A DNA stretch of 64,000 nt, taken from positions 186,001 through 250,000 of the forward strand of contig NZ_BTPE01000005.1 of the NCBI RefSeq assembly GCF_036245645.1, given 5' to 3'. The notes beneath the pieces were generated by a model. That model worked only from the letters and a program-made list of their open reading frames with translations. It had not been told where the DNA came from and did no database searches. This document shows, piece after piece, positions 33,414-42,925 of the stretch. The stretch comes from Algoriphagus taiwanensis (GTDB lineage Bacteria > Bacteroidota > Bacteroidia > Cytophagales > Cyclobacteriaceae). Position 1 is the stretch's first letter. Every line of letters begins with the position of its first letter. Both the position numbers and the translations under genes were made by a program.

Positions 33414-36239
33414 TTAATCCAACAAATGTGTCTTATCTGAAATATCGCGAATGATCTGATCAAGTTCTTCTGCTGACGAGTTTATGAACTTGAAAATCTC
33501 CTCTTTTTCTGATTCAATTATCTCCGGATCCTTTAAAAGGGAAATTAATCCCATCAAACGGGCAAGCGGGGCTCTGACTACATGAGACTGAATCCATGCA
33601 ATTTCTCGAAGTAAAGTATTTTGGCTTTCTATTTTTCTTAAATAGGCTTTTTCAAGGGTCACATCTTTGGCAAGAACTAGCCGACTTTGGCTATTCCCCA
33701 ATTTGATTGAAATAGAAGAAATTTCGACTTCCATTTTTTCTCCAGATTTCTTTTTATGAATAAATATTTTCCCCCGGATGTACCTATTTCTATCAGAAGC
33801 TTGGAGGTATTTCTGCAAGGTTTCTGCCTCCTCTTTTGGACGGAGGTCAAATATATCCAGTTCCAAAAATTCAGGTCTGGAGTAACCGTAATTTTTCTGT
33901 GCCGCAAGATTTACATCTAAAATGGAATAGGTTTTCTGGTCGTAAATCCACATTGGGATAGGACTATTTTGAAAGAGATCACTGTATTTAGTTTCGGATT
34001 CCTGGAGTTTTAAGAAAGATTCCTGAAGTTGGATCTGAGCTTCTTGCTGATTGGTAATGTCTATTCTGACTGCTAAAAATCTTTTTGCCTCGCCTTTGCT
34101 ATTTTTCAGCGGTACTATTATGGTATCCACCCAATAATAAGTCCCATCTTTCCGCTTGTTTTTTAATACACCTCTCCACTCCTCCAAATTGAGAATCTTT
34201 CTCCAAAGCTGCTGGTAGAATTCTGCATTATGGAAGTCCGATTTATTGATTCTTGTGTGCTTTCCAATGAGCTCTTGGCGAGTGTAGCCAGATAGCTCAC
34301 AGGTGCTGTCATTAACATATTCAATGTACCCTTCTCGATTAGTTATAATGATATTCGTTGAGGAGTCAAGGGCATTTCTAAATTCTTGCAGTCTCCTTAA
34401 TGACTTTAAAAGTTTTCTTTTCAGGATATATTCCTTCTCCACAATTTGAACCGATCCAAATATCCGAAGAGCTTCTCCATTAGAATTTCGCTGAACAAAG
34501 GCCCGGTCCTTTACATGTACGTACTTGTTTTTATTGGTCAATAATCGATAAGCACCCTTCCAGATGAATTTATCAGGAATTTTAAGAAATTCCTCAAGTT
34601 GTTCATTTATACGTAGACTATCATTGGCATGAATCCTATTCCGCCAATCCTGAAAAGAAATTGGATTACCATTACATTGTGAACCAAAAATCCTCTTTGT
34701 ACTTCCTTTAAGGATTATCTCATTCTCCTTCAAGTCTATTTCATAAATAACTTCCCGAGTAGCTTTTACTGCCAGTTCGAATCGAATATTTGCTTTTTCT
34801 AATTCCTGGATGAAACGGATTCGTTCTGTTACTTCATTTGCCAGCCCAACCACTTCACAAGGAATTCCATTTTTATCTAAGAGCGGTGCTAAGCTCACTC
34901 GGAGCCATCTCTTCTCTTTTCCTTCATTAAAATCCCAATCATAACTTACCTTTTCGCCCCTCAGACAATCTTCATAGGCTGTCCTGTGAATCTTGGCTTC
35001 TGCGGGACCGGTAAGTCCGTCGACTTTTATACCCAATGCCCTCTCTGGGTTAAACTGAAAAGATTTTAGAAGATTCCCATGAAATCCGGTAAAACGCAAA
35101 TTCTTGTCCAACGTAAAAACTAATCCATCAATATTATTTACCAGATTCAAAAATCTATGCTGCGAAAAAAAGGAGGACTTTTCTGCCAAAACTTCCTGAG
35201 TATGGTCTATTAAAACAGCATCCCAACAATATCCATCTTTCTCTTTTCTAACGGCCCAGGTTCCTCTTAAATATTTTATGTTTTGAAGATCGATAGTCAA
35301 TTCCAAAAGACAAGAAAAAATCAACCCATCAGACTTCGACTGATTTAACTTTAATTCAAGATTTACACGACTTTCTAAAGAAAGATGCTGCCAAAAATAA
35401 TCCTGAGTTTTAACTATCTCCTCTGAAGAAAATCCCCAGTAATTGATGCAAGAATTGTTGATGTAGTTTATTTGATAGCCAATTCGGGAAGATTTCATTT
35501 CTAGAACAAGGCCCGGAATACAAGAAGTAATCATCTCAATTTTTCGAGTTCTTTCATGAGACTCTGTGATATCCTGAAAAGACCCAAAAACTTTGATCAC
35601 TTTGCTTCCATTAAAAAAGGCCTCACCCATAGCCCTTACCCGTTTCTTGTTGCCTTTCAGATCATAAAAATCAAACTCTCCATCAAATGGCTCTCCTTTT
35701 TTTATACACGTATCGAATAATATCCGAATCTTTTCTCTTGAATACCCTTCGGCATAAAAATTAATCGCCTCATCGACAACCAAATTTTCACTAGATAAAA
35801 TGCCGTGAATAATTTTAGTCTGCGGGTCATGGATGAGCTTTTGGGATTCCACATCATAGCTCCAAAAACCAAGCTTGGCTAATTCAAGTGCCCTATTCCT
35901 TAGAATAGAGAAACTTTCATTTTCAGGAATTATGGTAATGGTCCAAACCAATTCTCCCCCAGGAAGGGACTCACTCGCTAACCTAATTTTTTCATCATTG
36001 GAAAATAATTCAGAAAAATGATTGGTAGTGACAGTCCAATGATCCTTATTAATTGAAGGAAAAAACTCCTTGAGACTTTTGGATAATACTTGGTCTTCTT
36101 CAACACCAAAAAAACATAAAAACACCCGGTTACATTGGATGATTTGAAGATCAGAATGAGTGATGACCAAAGGTACATGAATATACTCGATCCATTGGAA
36201 TGCTGCGGAGGACTTCATCTTGACTGGTGAATAGGTCAT
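33414..36239 (-). CDS. Seven-PAS sensor protein with a HisKA-like end and no ATPase domain
   Basis: Protein of 941 aa, no membrane segment, so cytosolic. About seven PAS domains follow one another (roughly 10-115, 115-225, 230-345, 365-480, 485-605, 620-740, 750-865). Residues about 870-941 look like a HisKA dimerisation hairpin with a His in AWIQSHVVRAPLARLMGLIS, but the protein ends there with no HATPase_c domain. It cannot phosphorylate itself unless it works with another kinase. It lies before the nos regulator and has a copy of the same promoter, which suggests sensing of redox, oxygen or N-oxides. An in-frame ATG at 36218 is an alternative start. Confidence 0.8.
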   Translation of the reverse strand: MTYSPVKMKSSAAFQWIEYIHVPLVITHSDLQIIQCNRVFLCFFGVEEDQVLSKSLKEFFPSINKDHWTVTTNHFSELFSNDEKIRLASESLPGGELVWTITIIPENESFSILRNRALELAKLGFWSYDVESQKLIHDPQTKIIHGILSSENLVVDEAINFYAEGYSREKIRILFDTCIKKGEPFDGEFDFYDLKGNKKRVRAMGEAFFNGSKVIKVFGSFQDITESHERTRKIEMITSCIPGLVLEMKSSRIGYQINYINNSCINYWGFSSEEIVKTQDYFWQHLSLESRVNLELKLNQSKSDGLIFSCLLELTIDLQNIKYLRGTWAVRKEKDGYCWDAVLIDHTQEVLAEKSSFFSQHRFLNLVNNIDGLVFTLDKNLRFTGFHGNLLKSFQFNPERALGIKVDGLTGPAEAKIHRTAYEDCLRGEKVSYDWDFNEGKEKRWLRVSLAPLLDKNGIPCEVVGLANEVTERIRFIQELEKANIRFELAVKATREVIYEIDLKENEIILKGSTKRIFGSQCNGNPISFQDWRNRIHANDSLRINEQLEEFLKIPDKFIWKGAYRLLTNKNKYVHVKDRAFVQRNSNGEALRIFGSVQIVEKEYILKRKLLKSLRRLQEFRNALDSSTNIIITNREGYIEYVNDSTCELSGYTRQELIGKHTRINKSDFHNAEFYQQLWRKILNLEEWRGVLKNKRKDGTYYWVDTIIVPLKNSKGEAKRFLAVRIDITNQQEAQIQLQESFLKLQESETKYSDLFQNSPIPMWIYDQKTYSILDVNLAAQKNYGYSRPEFLELDIFDLRPKEEAETLQKYLQASDRNRYIRGKIFIHKKKSGEKMEVEISSISIKLGNSQSRLVLAKDVTLEKAYLRKIESQNTLLREIAWIQSHVVRAPLARLMGLISLLKDPEIIESEKEEIFKFINSSAEELDQIIRDISDKTHLLD

Positions 36240-36390
36240 CTTAATTAATTTGAGGATGTTACAAGTGTCAATCCTATTCCTTTAGCTAGACTTTTATTTT
36301 CTAGGAAATTCTAATAGACAATTAATTCCTGATCCTACTAATTCACAAAAAGAGCAATACCAAGGAATTGATTTTCAAAATTCTTAGAAC

Positions 36391-36466
36391 ACATCTTCTG
36401 ACGAGTTGATAGGCCAAAGCTAGAAAAAATAAATAAAGGATAAAAATATCCTGTAATATTTTTTTA
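36391..36466. repeat. 76-bp direct repeat, copy 2
   Basis: Identical to 33331-33406 over 76 nt. It lies upstream of the seven-PAS gene (minus strand) and upstream of the membrane protein gene at 36514 (plus strand). The bases just beyond it keep a weak likeness to the first codons of the Rrf2 gene (ATG, then TCT AAG), so this copy may end in a decayed Rrf2 5' end. Confidence 0.9.
36415..36452 (-). promoter_or_regulatory. Duplicated nos-type promoter before the PAS gene
   Basis: The same TAGCTTTG box (36415-36422) and AGGATA-N4-TATCCT repeat (36437-36452) as in front of the Rrf2 gene, pointing toward the PAS gene whose start is about 175 nt on. It would put that gene under the same control as the nos operon. 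Confidence 0.5.
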
Positions 36467-36513
36467 TAAACTTTCTAGTACTAGTTTTACGACATGAAAA
36501 TTTAAATCAGGTC

Positions 36514-37635
36514 ATGCACTTCCGATCCCTATCTTTTATTTTCCCCATGGTCCCTCTGGGAGTGATCCTAGGAATAACAGGTGGTTGGCTGAGACTGGGG
36601 ATTGAATGGGTGGCGATACCTGATGCATCCACCTATCATGGCCTGATTATGACCGGAGGCTTTCTCGGCACCTTGATTTCTTTGGAAAGAGCCATGGTCA
36701 TGTCCAAAAAAATCTGGTTGCTCATTCCCCTGCTCTCGGGATTTTCCAGTATTGCCTTTTTGATGGGAAATTCTGATGCAGGATTGCTTTTGCTGATGGT
36801 CGGTTCCTTGGGTCTCAGCTTGATCATGCACCTGCAAACTCTGAAGCACCCAAAATTCCACTCAGCGCTGCTCTATGGAGGATCGGTTTGCTGGTTTATC
36901 GGGAATTTTCTTACCTGGAACAGCGGACTGATCGCCGCAGGCAGCACTTGGTGGATGGCATTTCTGCTATTTACCATCGTCGGAGAGCGGCTGGAATTAA
37001 GTCAGTTTTTACCTGTCCCATCTTGGTCCAAAAATGCCTTAAAATCACTGCTTGCGCTTTTTACCTTGGGTCTTATCCTACCTTTTCACGGATGGGGAAA
37101 AGAAATCATGGGGGTTTCCGTCCTTTTGATAGCGATTTGGCTCCTCGTCTTTGACATGGCCAAGGTAGCTTCCAAAACTCCAGGGAAATTCCGCTACATA
37201 GGAGTGGGATTAAGGGTAGGATATGTCTGGTTGGCCCTCAATGGCCTGATTCTACTTAGCATGGGAAATCATGTCCTCTTTTATGATCTTATGCTGCACA
37301 CCTTCTTTTTGGGATTTGTATTTTCCATGATTTGGGCCCATGCCCCTATCATTTTCCCAATCATCCTTGGCATTCGCGAGAGTCCGTATCATCCCCTGCT
37401 TTGGTTTTCATGGGTAGCTTTCCAAATCAGCCTTTTGGGAAGAATTCTCCTCAGTATTCTGGAGATTTATGAGCTTCGCAAATATTTTGGTGTCGTCAAT
37501 GGATATCTGATTCTGATCCAATTCCTTCTCATGGCAGGTATTGGATTTTGGAAAATCAGGCATGGGCAATTAGCTGGTAATCCAAGTCACAAAGCCCAAA
37601 TGAAAAACGTGTCAAATTTGCAATCCGGTGACTAA
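36514..37635 (+). CDS. Polytopic membrane protein, NnrS-like
   Basis: Protein of 373 aa with about 12 hydrophobic segments and few soluble loops. Motifs HGLIMTGGFLGTLISLERA and MLHTFFLGFVFSMIWAHAP recall NnrS, a heme/copper membrane protein of denitrifiers that counters nitric oxide stress, but the match is only by eye. It overlaps the next gene by 8 nt, so it is the head of the transcript that includes the CxGKC protein and the copper receptor. It is divergent from the nos regulon. Confidence 0.55.
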   Translation: MHFRSLSFIFPMVPLGVILGITGGWLRLGIEWVAIPDASTYHGLIMTGGFLGTLISLERAMVMSKKIWLLIPLLSGFSSIAFLMGNSDAGLLLLMVGSLGLSLIMHLQTLKHPKFHSALLYGGSVCWFIGNFLTWNSGLIAAGSTWWMAFLLFTIVGERLELSQFLPVPSWSKNALKSLLALFTLGLILPFHGWGKEIMGVSVLLIAIWLLVFDMAKVASKTPGKFRYIGVGLRVGYVWLALNGLILLSMGNHVLFYDLMLHTFFLGFVFSMIWAHAPIIFPIILGIRESPYHPLLWFSWVAFQISLLGRILLSILEIYELRKYFGVVNGYLILIQFLLMAGIGFWKIRHGQLAGNPSHKAQMKNVSNLQSGD

Positions 37636-38005
37636 AAATTGGACACATATCGCCCTCATTTTTCTCATCCTGCTCAACGGAATGGGATACACTGTGATTC
37701 AAGTTCAGTTTTTGATGGATCGAGAGCAAATCACAGCCCTCTATTGTATCAATAAAGATCAACCTGAACTTCAATGCCAAGGCAAATGTGAATTAGGCAA
37801 GCGGCTGAACGAAGCTAAAAATCATCAGGATAATTCGACCGATATCACATTAGAAGAGCTTCATTTAACCTTTTTAAAAGAGAAAAGGGAAGTTTGGACC
37901 AGCCAATTTGCTGTATTGAACTTTAATATTACGAATACACCCACTACCAAAAACTCCAAATTATTCGATTTGGAAATTGACTTTTTCCATCCTCCCCAAA
38001 GCTGA
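37628..38005 (+). CDS. Small exported CxGKC protein, possible copper handling
   Basis: Protein of 125 aa starting with GTG at 37628, overlapping the upstream gene by 8 nt. The N-terminal hydrophobic segment (about 7-27) is a signal or anchor. The core has CINKDQPELQCQGKCELGKRL with three Cys, a pattern typical of small proteins encoded just before TonB receptors in Bacteroidota. Its place before a NosA/OprC-like receptor suggests periplasmic handling of copper for NosZ; this is inference from context. Confidence 0.6.
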   Translation: MTKNWTHIALIFLILLNGMGYTVIQVQFLMDREQITALYCINKDQPELQCQGKCELGKRLNEAKNHQDNSTDITLEELHLTFLKEKREVWTSQFAVLNFNITNTPTTKNSKLFDLEIDFFHPPQS

Positions 38006-38079
38006 TTTTTCTGTAGATAAAAATCAGGAAGAACCTGATTATGGACTCAAGTCCTCATTGATTATCCAACTCAAATACT

Positions 38080-40344
38080 ATGAAAAAGCTCATTTCGCCA
38101 GCTTCAGGGATATTTCTTGCCCTCATTCTGGCATTTCAATCACTCACTTCATCCTTTGCTCAGGATAAAAAAAGCATCCAGATTATTGATCAATCCACTT
38201 TTGAGGGTATTCCGGGCGTGACCTATCGCTATGGTTTCCAAAAAGGAGTCTCAGATGATAAGGGAATCATCTATTTGTTGACTGACGAAGAAACTTGGCT
38301 CTATCTTAGCCATCTCAGCTACGGTAGTTGGACCTTGGATCCGACAGAAGTTGCCAATGCCATCCAAAACGGAAAAATCACCAGAAAGGAGGAAATCCAC
38401 GGACTCCAGCCGGTCTCGGTCATTGCGCTCAAAATGACTCAAGAAAAGGATAAAAAACTCCTTATTTCAGATCAAGAAAGGCTTCATCATGACGCAGGTG
38501 CAATTCTGGGTTTGGACCCGGTAGTTTCAGGAATTCGCAAAAGCAGCAGCTTTGGCTTTGACCCGGTCATGCGTGGATTTAAATACGATCAACTCAATAT
38601 CGTAGTCAACGGACTCCAGTCAGCCAATGCAGCCTGCCCCAACAGGATGGACCCTCCCACATCTCAAATCGCCCTCAACCGGATTAGGGAGGTAGAAATC
38701 CTTAAGGGCCCCCATGCTCTTCGTTACGGTATCGGCCTTGGTGGCACCATCAATTACCTTCAAGAATCCCCAGCATTCACATCCACTCCTGGAGTCTATG
38801 GAAAAGTCTCCTCTCTGTATGAATCCAATGGAGACGTATGGAGAAATGACTCGAGAGTCGGTTTTCAGGGAGCAAAATATGATGTTGGGATTCTGGGGAG
38901 TTATTCGAAAGGAAATGATTACCTCGATGGCGATGGTAAGCCGATTCCTGCCAACTTCCAACGAGGAACTTTAGGTTTATACGCTGATCTAGAAGTAAGC
39001 CAAAAAGATCTGGTCCAGCTCACTATCAATCGGAATTTTGCCCGAGATGTGGATTTCCCATCCCTAGGTATGGATCTAAGGACTGATGATACTTGGATGG
39101 GAAGTATCAAGCATACAAGAACTTTTTATGGGAAACCATTGACCCAATGGACCAACTCCCTGTATTTCACTAAGGTGGATCACCTGATGGACAACCTACT
39201 GCGTGAACCTAGAATGGCGGATGCTTCTACCCCAGCCATCACCCAGAATTGGGGATTCCGAACTGAAGGCGAATGGAAATTTTCCCAAGGGAAGCTTTAT
39301 GCCGGGGTAGATTTCAAAGAAGAATCAGCAGACGGGACCAGAACCCGTGTCATAACCATGGGACCAATGGCTGGAAAAGTATTCTTTGACAATCTTTGGC
39401 AAGACTCTCAAATCCGAAAAACAGGAGTTTTTGCCAATTACCTAATACCAATTGGCGGAACTGTCCTCACTGCATCCGGCCGTTTGGAAGTAAATCAAGC
39501 AGTAGCTAACAATCCTGCAGAGGAATTTGCCCAGTTACATCCGGAAATGGAAAATACCCAGCTCAACCCAGGAATCAGCATTGGAGCTCAGCGGGATTTG
39601 GGAAAGGCATTTTCCCTTGGGATATGGGCCGCAAGTGTACGAAGAAGCGGAAGCCTCTTGGAGAGGTACATCAACTATCTCGCTGTGGGTTTGGACCCTT
39701 GGGAATTGGTGGGTGACCCTCAGATCAAACCCGAAAACAACCATGAAATCGATGTGGTATTGAGCTACGGTCGAGAAAGAATCTCACTTGAGCTTACCCT
39801 GTTTGGAGCTTACATGAACGACTTTATTTCTTCAGTCAAAACTGACCTCAAGCCCAGGCTTACCACCAGCCCAGGAGTACGGCAATATGTCAATGTGGAT
39901 GAAGCAATGAAAGCCGGCTTTGAGCTCAATTTCAAACAAAATCTGAGCGATAGACTCATTCATACCTTGGGAATTGCTTATACCTATGGAAACGATCTAG
40001 TCTTGGACGCACCTCTTCCTGAAATCGCCCCCTTGGATTTACGCTACGGGATCAGAGGAAATTTCTTACAGGGCAAACTGAGTACTGGACTTAACCTGAG
40101 ACATGTGCTGACGCAAGAGCGGGTTTCAGAAGCCTTTGGAGAGGGTTCCACTCCTGGGTTTACGTTGTTGGATTTGGATGCTAGCTATCCGATCGGAAAG
40201 ATGATCTTGGTCAAGGGAGGAGTTCAAAACCTACTGGACGAAACCTATTATGAACACTTGACCAGACCTATAGGCATGGATAAAACCCCAATGTATGCCC
40301 CAGGGAGAAACATCTTCTTTATGGTAAGCTTGAAGTTTCCCTGA
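38080..40344 (+). CDS. NosA/OprC-like copper TonB-dependent receptor
   Basis: Protein of 754 aa. Signal peptide (SLTSSFA before QDK), a short N-terminal domain, plug (about 130-250) and beta-barrel to the C-terminus (FFMVSLKFP). The plug holds NAACPNRMDPPTSQI: a C-x-x-x-M motif of the kind used for copper binding by Pseudomonas OprC, the homologue of NosA. NosA/OprC receptors bring copper across the outer membrane for nitrous oxide reductase. It lies next to the nos operon, which fits. A terminator is at 40502. Confidence 0.8.
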   Translation: MKKLISPASGIFLALILAFQSLTSSFAQDKKSIQIIDQSTFEGIPGVTYRYGFQKGVSDDKGIIYLLTDEETWLYLSHLSYGSWTLDPTEVANAIQNGKITRKEEIHGLQPVSVIALKMTQEKDKKLLISDQERLHHDAGAILGLDPVVSGIRKSSSFGFDPVMRGFKYDQLNIVVNGLQSANAACPNRMDPPTSQIALNRIREVEILKGPHALRYGIGLGGTINYLQESPAFTSTPGVYGKVSSLYESNGDVWRNDSRVGFQGAKYDVGILGSYSKGNDYLDGDGKPIPANFQRGTLGLYADLEVSQKDLVQLTINRNFARDVDFPSLGMDLRTDDTWMGSIKHTRTFYGKPLTQWTNSLYFTKVDHLMDNLLREPRMADASTPAITQNWGFRTEGEWKFSQGKLYAGVDFKEESADGTRTRVITMGPMAGKVFFDNLWQDSQIRKTGVFANYLIPIGGTVLTASGRLEVNQAVANNPAEEFAQLHPEMENTQLNPGISIGAQRDLGKAFSLGIWAASVRRSGSLLERYINYLAVGLDPWELVGDPQIKPENNHEIDVVLSYGRERISLELTLFGAYMNDFISSVKTDLKPRLTTSPGVRQYVNVDEAMKAGFELNFKQNLSDRLIHTLGIAYTYGNDLVLDAPLPEIAPLDLRYGIRGNFLQGKLSTGLNLRHVLTQERVSEAFGEGSTPGFTLLDLDASYPIGKMILVKGGVQNLLDETYYEHLTRPIGMDKTPMYAPGRNIFFMVSLKFP

Positions 40345-40501
40345 GTTTGATCCTCCTAAGCAAGACAGTCTCAAAAATAAAATTTAGCACTCGGAGCGAG
40401 GTAGAAATGTATTCCAGATTTTTGGAAATGGCCTTAGACTCCGATCATCTTTCCCCTTCGGCTATTGGCAAATTCATCAAGGTCGAAGGGGAAAGCTGAC
40501 A

Positions 40502-40530
40502 AAGGAATGATTCAGATTCCTTGCTTTTTT
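40502..40530 (+). terminator. Intrinsic terminator after the copper receptor unit
   Basis: Stem AAGGAAT/ATTCCTT (40502-40508 with 40516-40522), 7-nt loop, then GCTTTTTT. The stretch 40345-40500 before it has only a 30-codon frame that I do not accept as a gene. Confidence 0.6.
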
Positions 40531-41440
40531 AATCGTGTCTTACTCCTTCCACCACTTTGAAAATATGCAGAAATGCCGGAAAAATGGCATCAATTGACTC
40601 TGCTGCCCCTTTGGTCGAGCCGGGAATCGCCAAGACCATCATTTCTCCCAGTTGGCCAGCTACAGATCGGGAAAGCATCGCAAAGGGAGTCCGTTGCTGT
40701 CCATAGTTCCGAATAGCCTCCTCAATTCCTGGGATTCTTCGGTCCAGAATTTCTTCCAAAGCATCAGGAGTAACATCTCTTGGTGATAAGCCTGTCCCTC
40801 CGGTAAAAATAAGCAGATCAAGGTTTTGTTCTTGATACGATTTGGCTTGCTTCTGGATCAAATCAAAATCATCCGGAATTATCTCCTTTTGGGTAACCTG
40901 AACTCCCCAATCCGTTAATTTTTTGCGGATCACTTCTCCGGCTACATCCTCGCCTTTCCCGGCGGATATGGTATCCGAACACACCACTATAGCAGCCTGA
41001 ATCACCCGTCCGGGCTTGCCTTGACGGTCTGATTTCCCTCCTCTTTTTTCCACCAGCTTGATCTGTTCTATACTCACTCCTTTATCGATAGGCTTGAGCA
41101 TGTCATACATGGTCAAAGCCACCACAGAAGCTGCGTGCATGGCCTCGACTTCTACTCCTGTCTTGTAAATTGTATGGATTTCCACTAGAACCTTTACCTC
41201 CATTTCCTCTACTTCATAGCTTACAGAAGTGAATTCGATAGGCAGAGGATGACAATCCGGAATCATGTCCGCAGTCCGCTTGGCAGCAAAAAGTCCGGCA
41301 ACTCTAGCACATTCCAAAACATCGCCTTTTGGGACAGCTTTATTCTTTATAGCCTGAATGGTTTCAGGCTTGCTTACTTTGACGATAGCTTGTGCGATTG
41401 CCTTTCGAAGGGTGGTACTTTTTGGGGTAATGTCAACCAT
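40529..41440 (-). CDS. Fused MoaC-MoaB/MogA molybdenum cofactor protein
   Basis: Protein of 303 aa with two enzyme halves. Residues about 1-155 are MoaC (VDITPKSTTLRKAIAQA, then ARVAGLFAAKRTADMIPDCHPLP and GVEVEAMHAASVVALTMYDM), which makes cyclic pyranopterin monophosphate. Residues about 160-303 are MoaB/MogA (VCSDTISAGKGEDVAG, FTGGTGLSPRDVTPDA, MLSRSVAGQ, LAIPGSTKGAAESID), which adenylates molybdopterin. Fused MoaC-MoaB proteins are known. Start follows the decarboxylase stop directly (TAA then ATG), so both are co-transcribed. Molybdenum cofactor would serve, for example, nitrate reductase. Confidence 0.92.
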   Translation of the reverse strand: MVDITPKSTTLRKAIAQAIVKVSKPETIQAIKNKAVPKGDVLECARVAGLFAAKRTADMIPDCHPLPIEFTSVSYEVEEMEVKVLVEIHTIYKTGVEVEAMHAASVVALTMYDMLKPIDKGVSIEQIKLVEKRGGKSDRQGKPGRVIQAAIVVCSDTISAGKGEDVAGEVIRKKLTDWGVQVTQKEIIPDDFDLIQKQAKSYQEQNLDLLIFTGGTGLSPRDVTPDALEEILDRRIPGIEEAIRNYGQQRTPFAMLSRSVAGQLGEMMVLAIPGSTKGAAESIDAIFPAFLHIFKVVEGVRHD

Positions 41441-42700
41441 TTAGGAAGGATTTAGTCGCTTGCAAGTTACCATATCCTGAATAAAATCCTTGAGATGCTC
41501 GATCTCCACATGGTCCATCAGCACGATTTTATACCATTGATTGGTCTCATCGTGGGTTTGTGGGACCAAGTTATATTTATGGGCCAATGATTCCGGCACA
41601 CACTCGGAGCGGATCGTCACAATGTTCATTTCCGGCTCACGAAAATAGATCACCCCCAACTGATCCAATTGCTTGCAGAGCCAGTTGGTGCGCATCTTGA
41701 TTACTGAAATCTTTTCAAACCACTTGTGAGGACCATAGGTAGTCAATATCACCCAAACAGCCACAGCATTGGCACCCGATCGACTGCCGCAAAGGGTCAA
41801 GTCCATCCCCTCCACATATTTTGCTTCTGATGTCAGTACATTTTCAATCAACCCTTTTCTGCAGACGAATATCCCGGTACCATAAGGTGCCTGAAGCATT
41901 TTATGCGCATCGATAGTGATCGAGGAAATATCCGGATTGGTGAAGTTGATTTGGTTTTCGAAGTCTCCAAATGGATAGACAAACCCTCCATATGCTCCAT
42001 CTATATGCATGCGGAAAGGCAGTTGATATTCATGAAGGATATCAGTAAAAACCTTGGGATCATCTACTGAACCAAACATGGTAGTTCCCATATTGGCTAC
42101 TACGATAAAGTACTTTTTACCTTGCTGAAGGCTTGATTTCACTGCATCTTTCACGGCCTTTGGGCTTACTTCTCTGGTATCCGGATCTACGGGGACTTTT
42201 ATCCAGTCAATCATCAGTAGGTTGGCTGCCTTTGGAATAGAATAGTGCGTATCCTCTGAAGCCAAGATGGCTATATCCTCCAATTTTGCCCCTAGCTTTT
42301 TGAGAAATTCATTTCTATAAATCCAGAGTGCTTGGGCGTTGGCTTCAGTGCCTCCGGGAGAAATATACCCGTCAAACTGACCTTCTTCAATTTTGAATAA
42401 ATCCACTGCCATCATATTCAAAACTTCTCGCTCAATAGCCTGGGTACCTTTAAAGGCGTATTCTGAGGTCCCAAAAGTATGGCAACCGATATGATTGGGA
42501 TTGGCGATATAGGTACTCAGGACGGGCATTTCTCGGAGAAAAAGAGACTCGTTGGTAAAGACTTTCTCGTCCAATCGGGATGCTGGATAGCCCAAATTGG
42601 CATCTTTGGAAAAATCCACATTGTCTTTTAGGGCTTGCTGCACCCTAGCCAATCGCTCATCGGCTGTTAGCTTTTTCCAATATTTCATCTCAATTATCAT
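41441..42700 (-). CDS. PLP-dependent group II amino-acid decarboxylase
   Basis: Protein of 419 aa. The PLP lysine is in SSITIDAHKMLQAPYGTG; HIDGAYGGFVYPF gives the Asp that contacts the PLP ring, and YISPGGTEANAQALW the phosphate site. This places it with glutamate/tyrosine/aromatic amino-acid decarboxylase relatives; the exact amino acid cannot be read. ATG at 42700 or 42688 are both possible. It abuts MoaC-MoaB without a gap. It has a common C-terminus without extra domains. Confidence 0.82.
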   Translation of the reverse strand: MIIEMKYWKKLTADERLARVQQALKDNVDFSKDANLGYPASRLDEKVFTNESLFLREMPVLSTYIANPNHIGCHTFGTSEYAFKGTQAIEREVLNMMAVDLFKIEEGQFDGYISPGGTEANAQALWIYRNEFLKKLGAKLEDIAILASEDTHYSIPKAANLLMIDWIKVPVDPDTREVSPKAVKDAVKSSLQQGKKYFIVVANMGTTMFGSVDDPKVFTDILHEYQLPFRMHIDGAYGGFVYPFGDFENQINFTNPDISSITIDAHKMLQAPYGTGIFVCRKGLIENVLTSEAKYVEGMDLTLCGSRSGANAVAVWVILTTYGPHKWFEKISVIKMRTNWLCKQLDQLGVIYFREPEMNIVTIRSECVPESLAHKYNLVPQTHDETNQWYKIVLMDHVEIEHLKDFIQDMVTCKRLNPS

Positions 42701-42841
42701 CTTCTTTGGGTTTAGAGTTCCAAAATACCAGTTCTTTTTTTAGCATTTCCTGATAGAAATCATCTTTGGATGATTCTATAACTATGCATTTCCTAATTGT
42801 CAAAAATGAAAACGTTTTAAATAAAATATAAAAGGATTGTT

Positions 42842-42871
42842 TTGTCTTTTTTTTAAATTTTATTAGATTTG
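42842..42871 (+). promoter_or_regulatory. Bacteroidota-type promoter of the fasciclin gene
   Basis: TTG at 42842-42844, 19 nt, then TAGATTTG at 42864-42871, an exact match to the TTG-N19-TAnnTTTG promoter form. Start codon at 42926, so the leader is about 50 nt. Confidence 0.75.
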
Positions 42872-42925
42872 GCTATCGAAAATCAATGAAGATTACCTAA
42901 CCCTTTTGAATCCAAATCCAGCCCA

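Noticed and set aside
40408..40500. 30-codon frame between the copper receptor and its terminator
   Set aside because: Too short, no family likeness and no start context; it could be a remnant, but I cannot support it as a gene.
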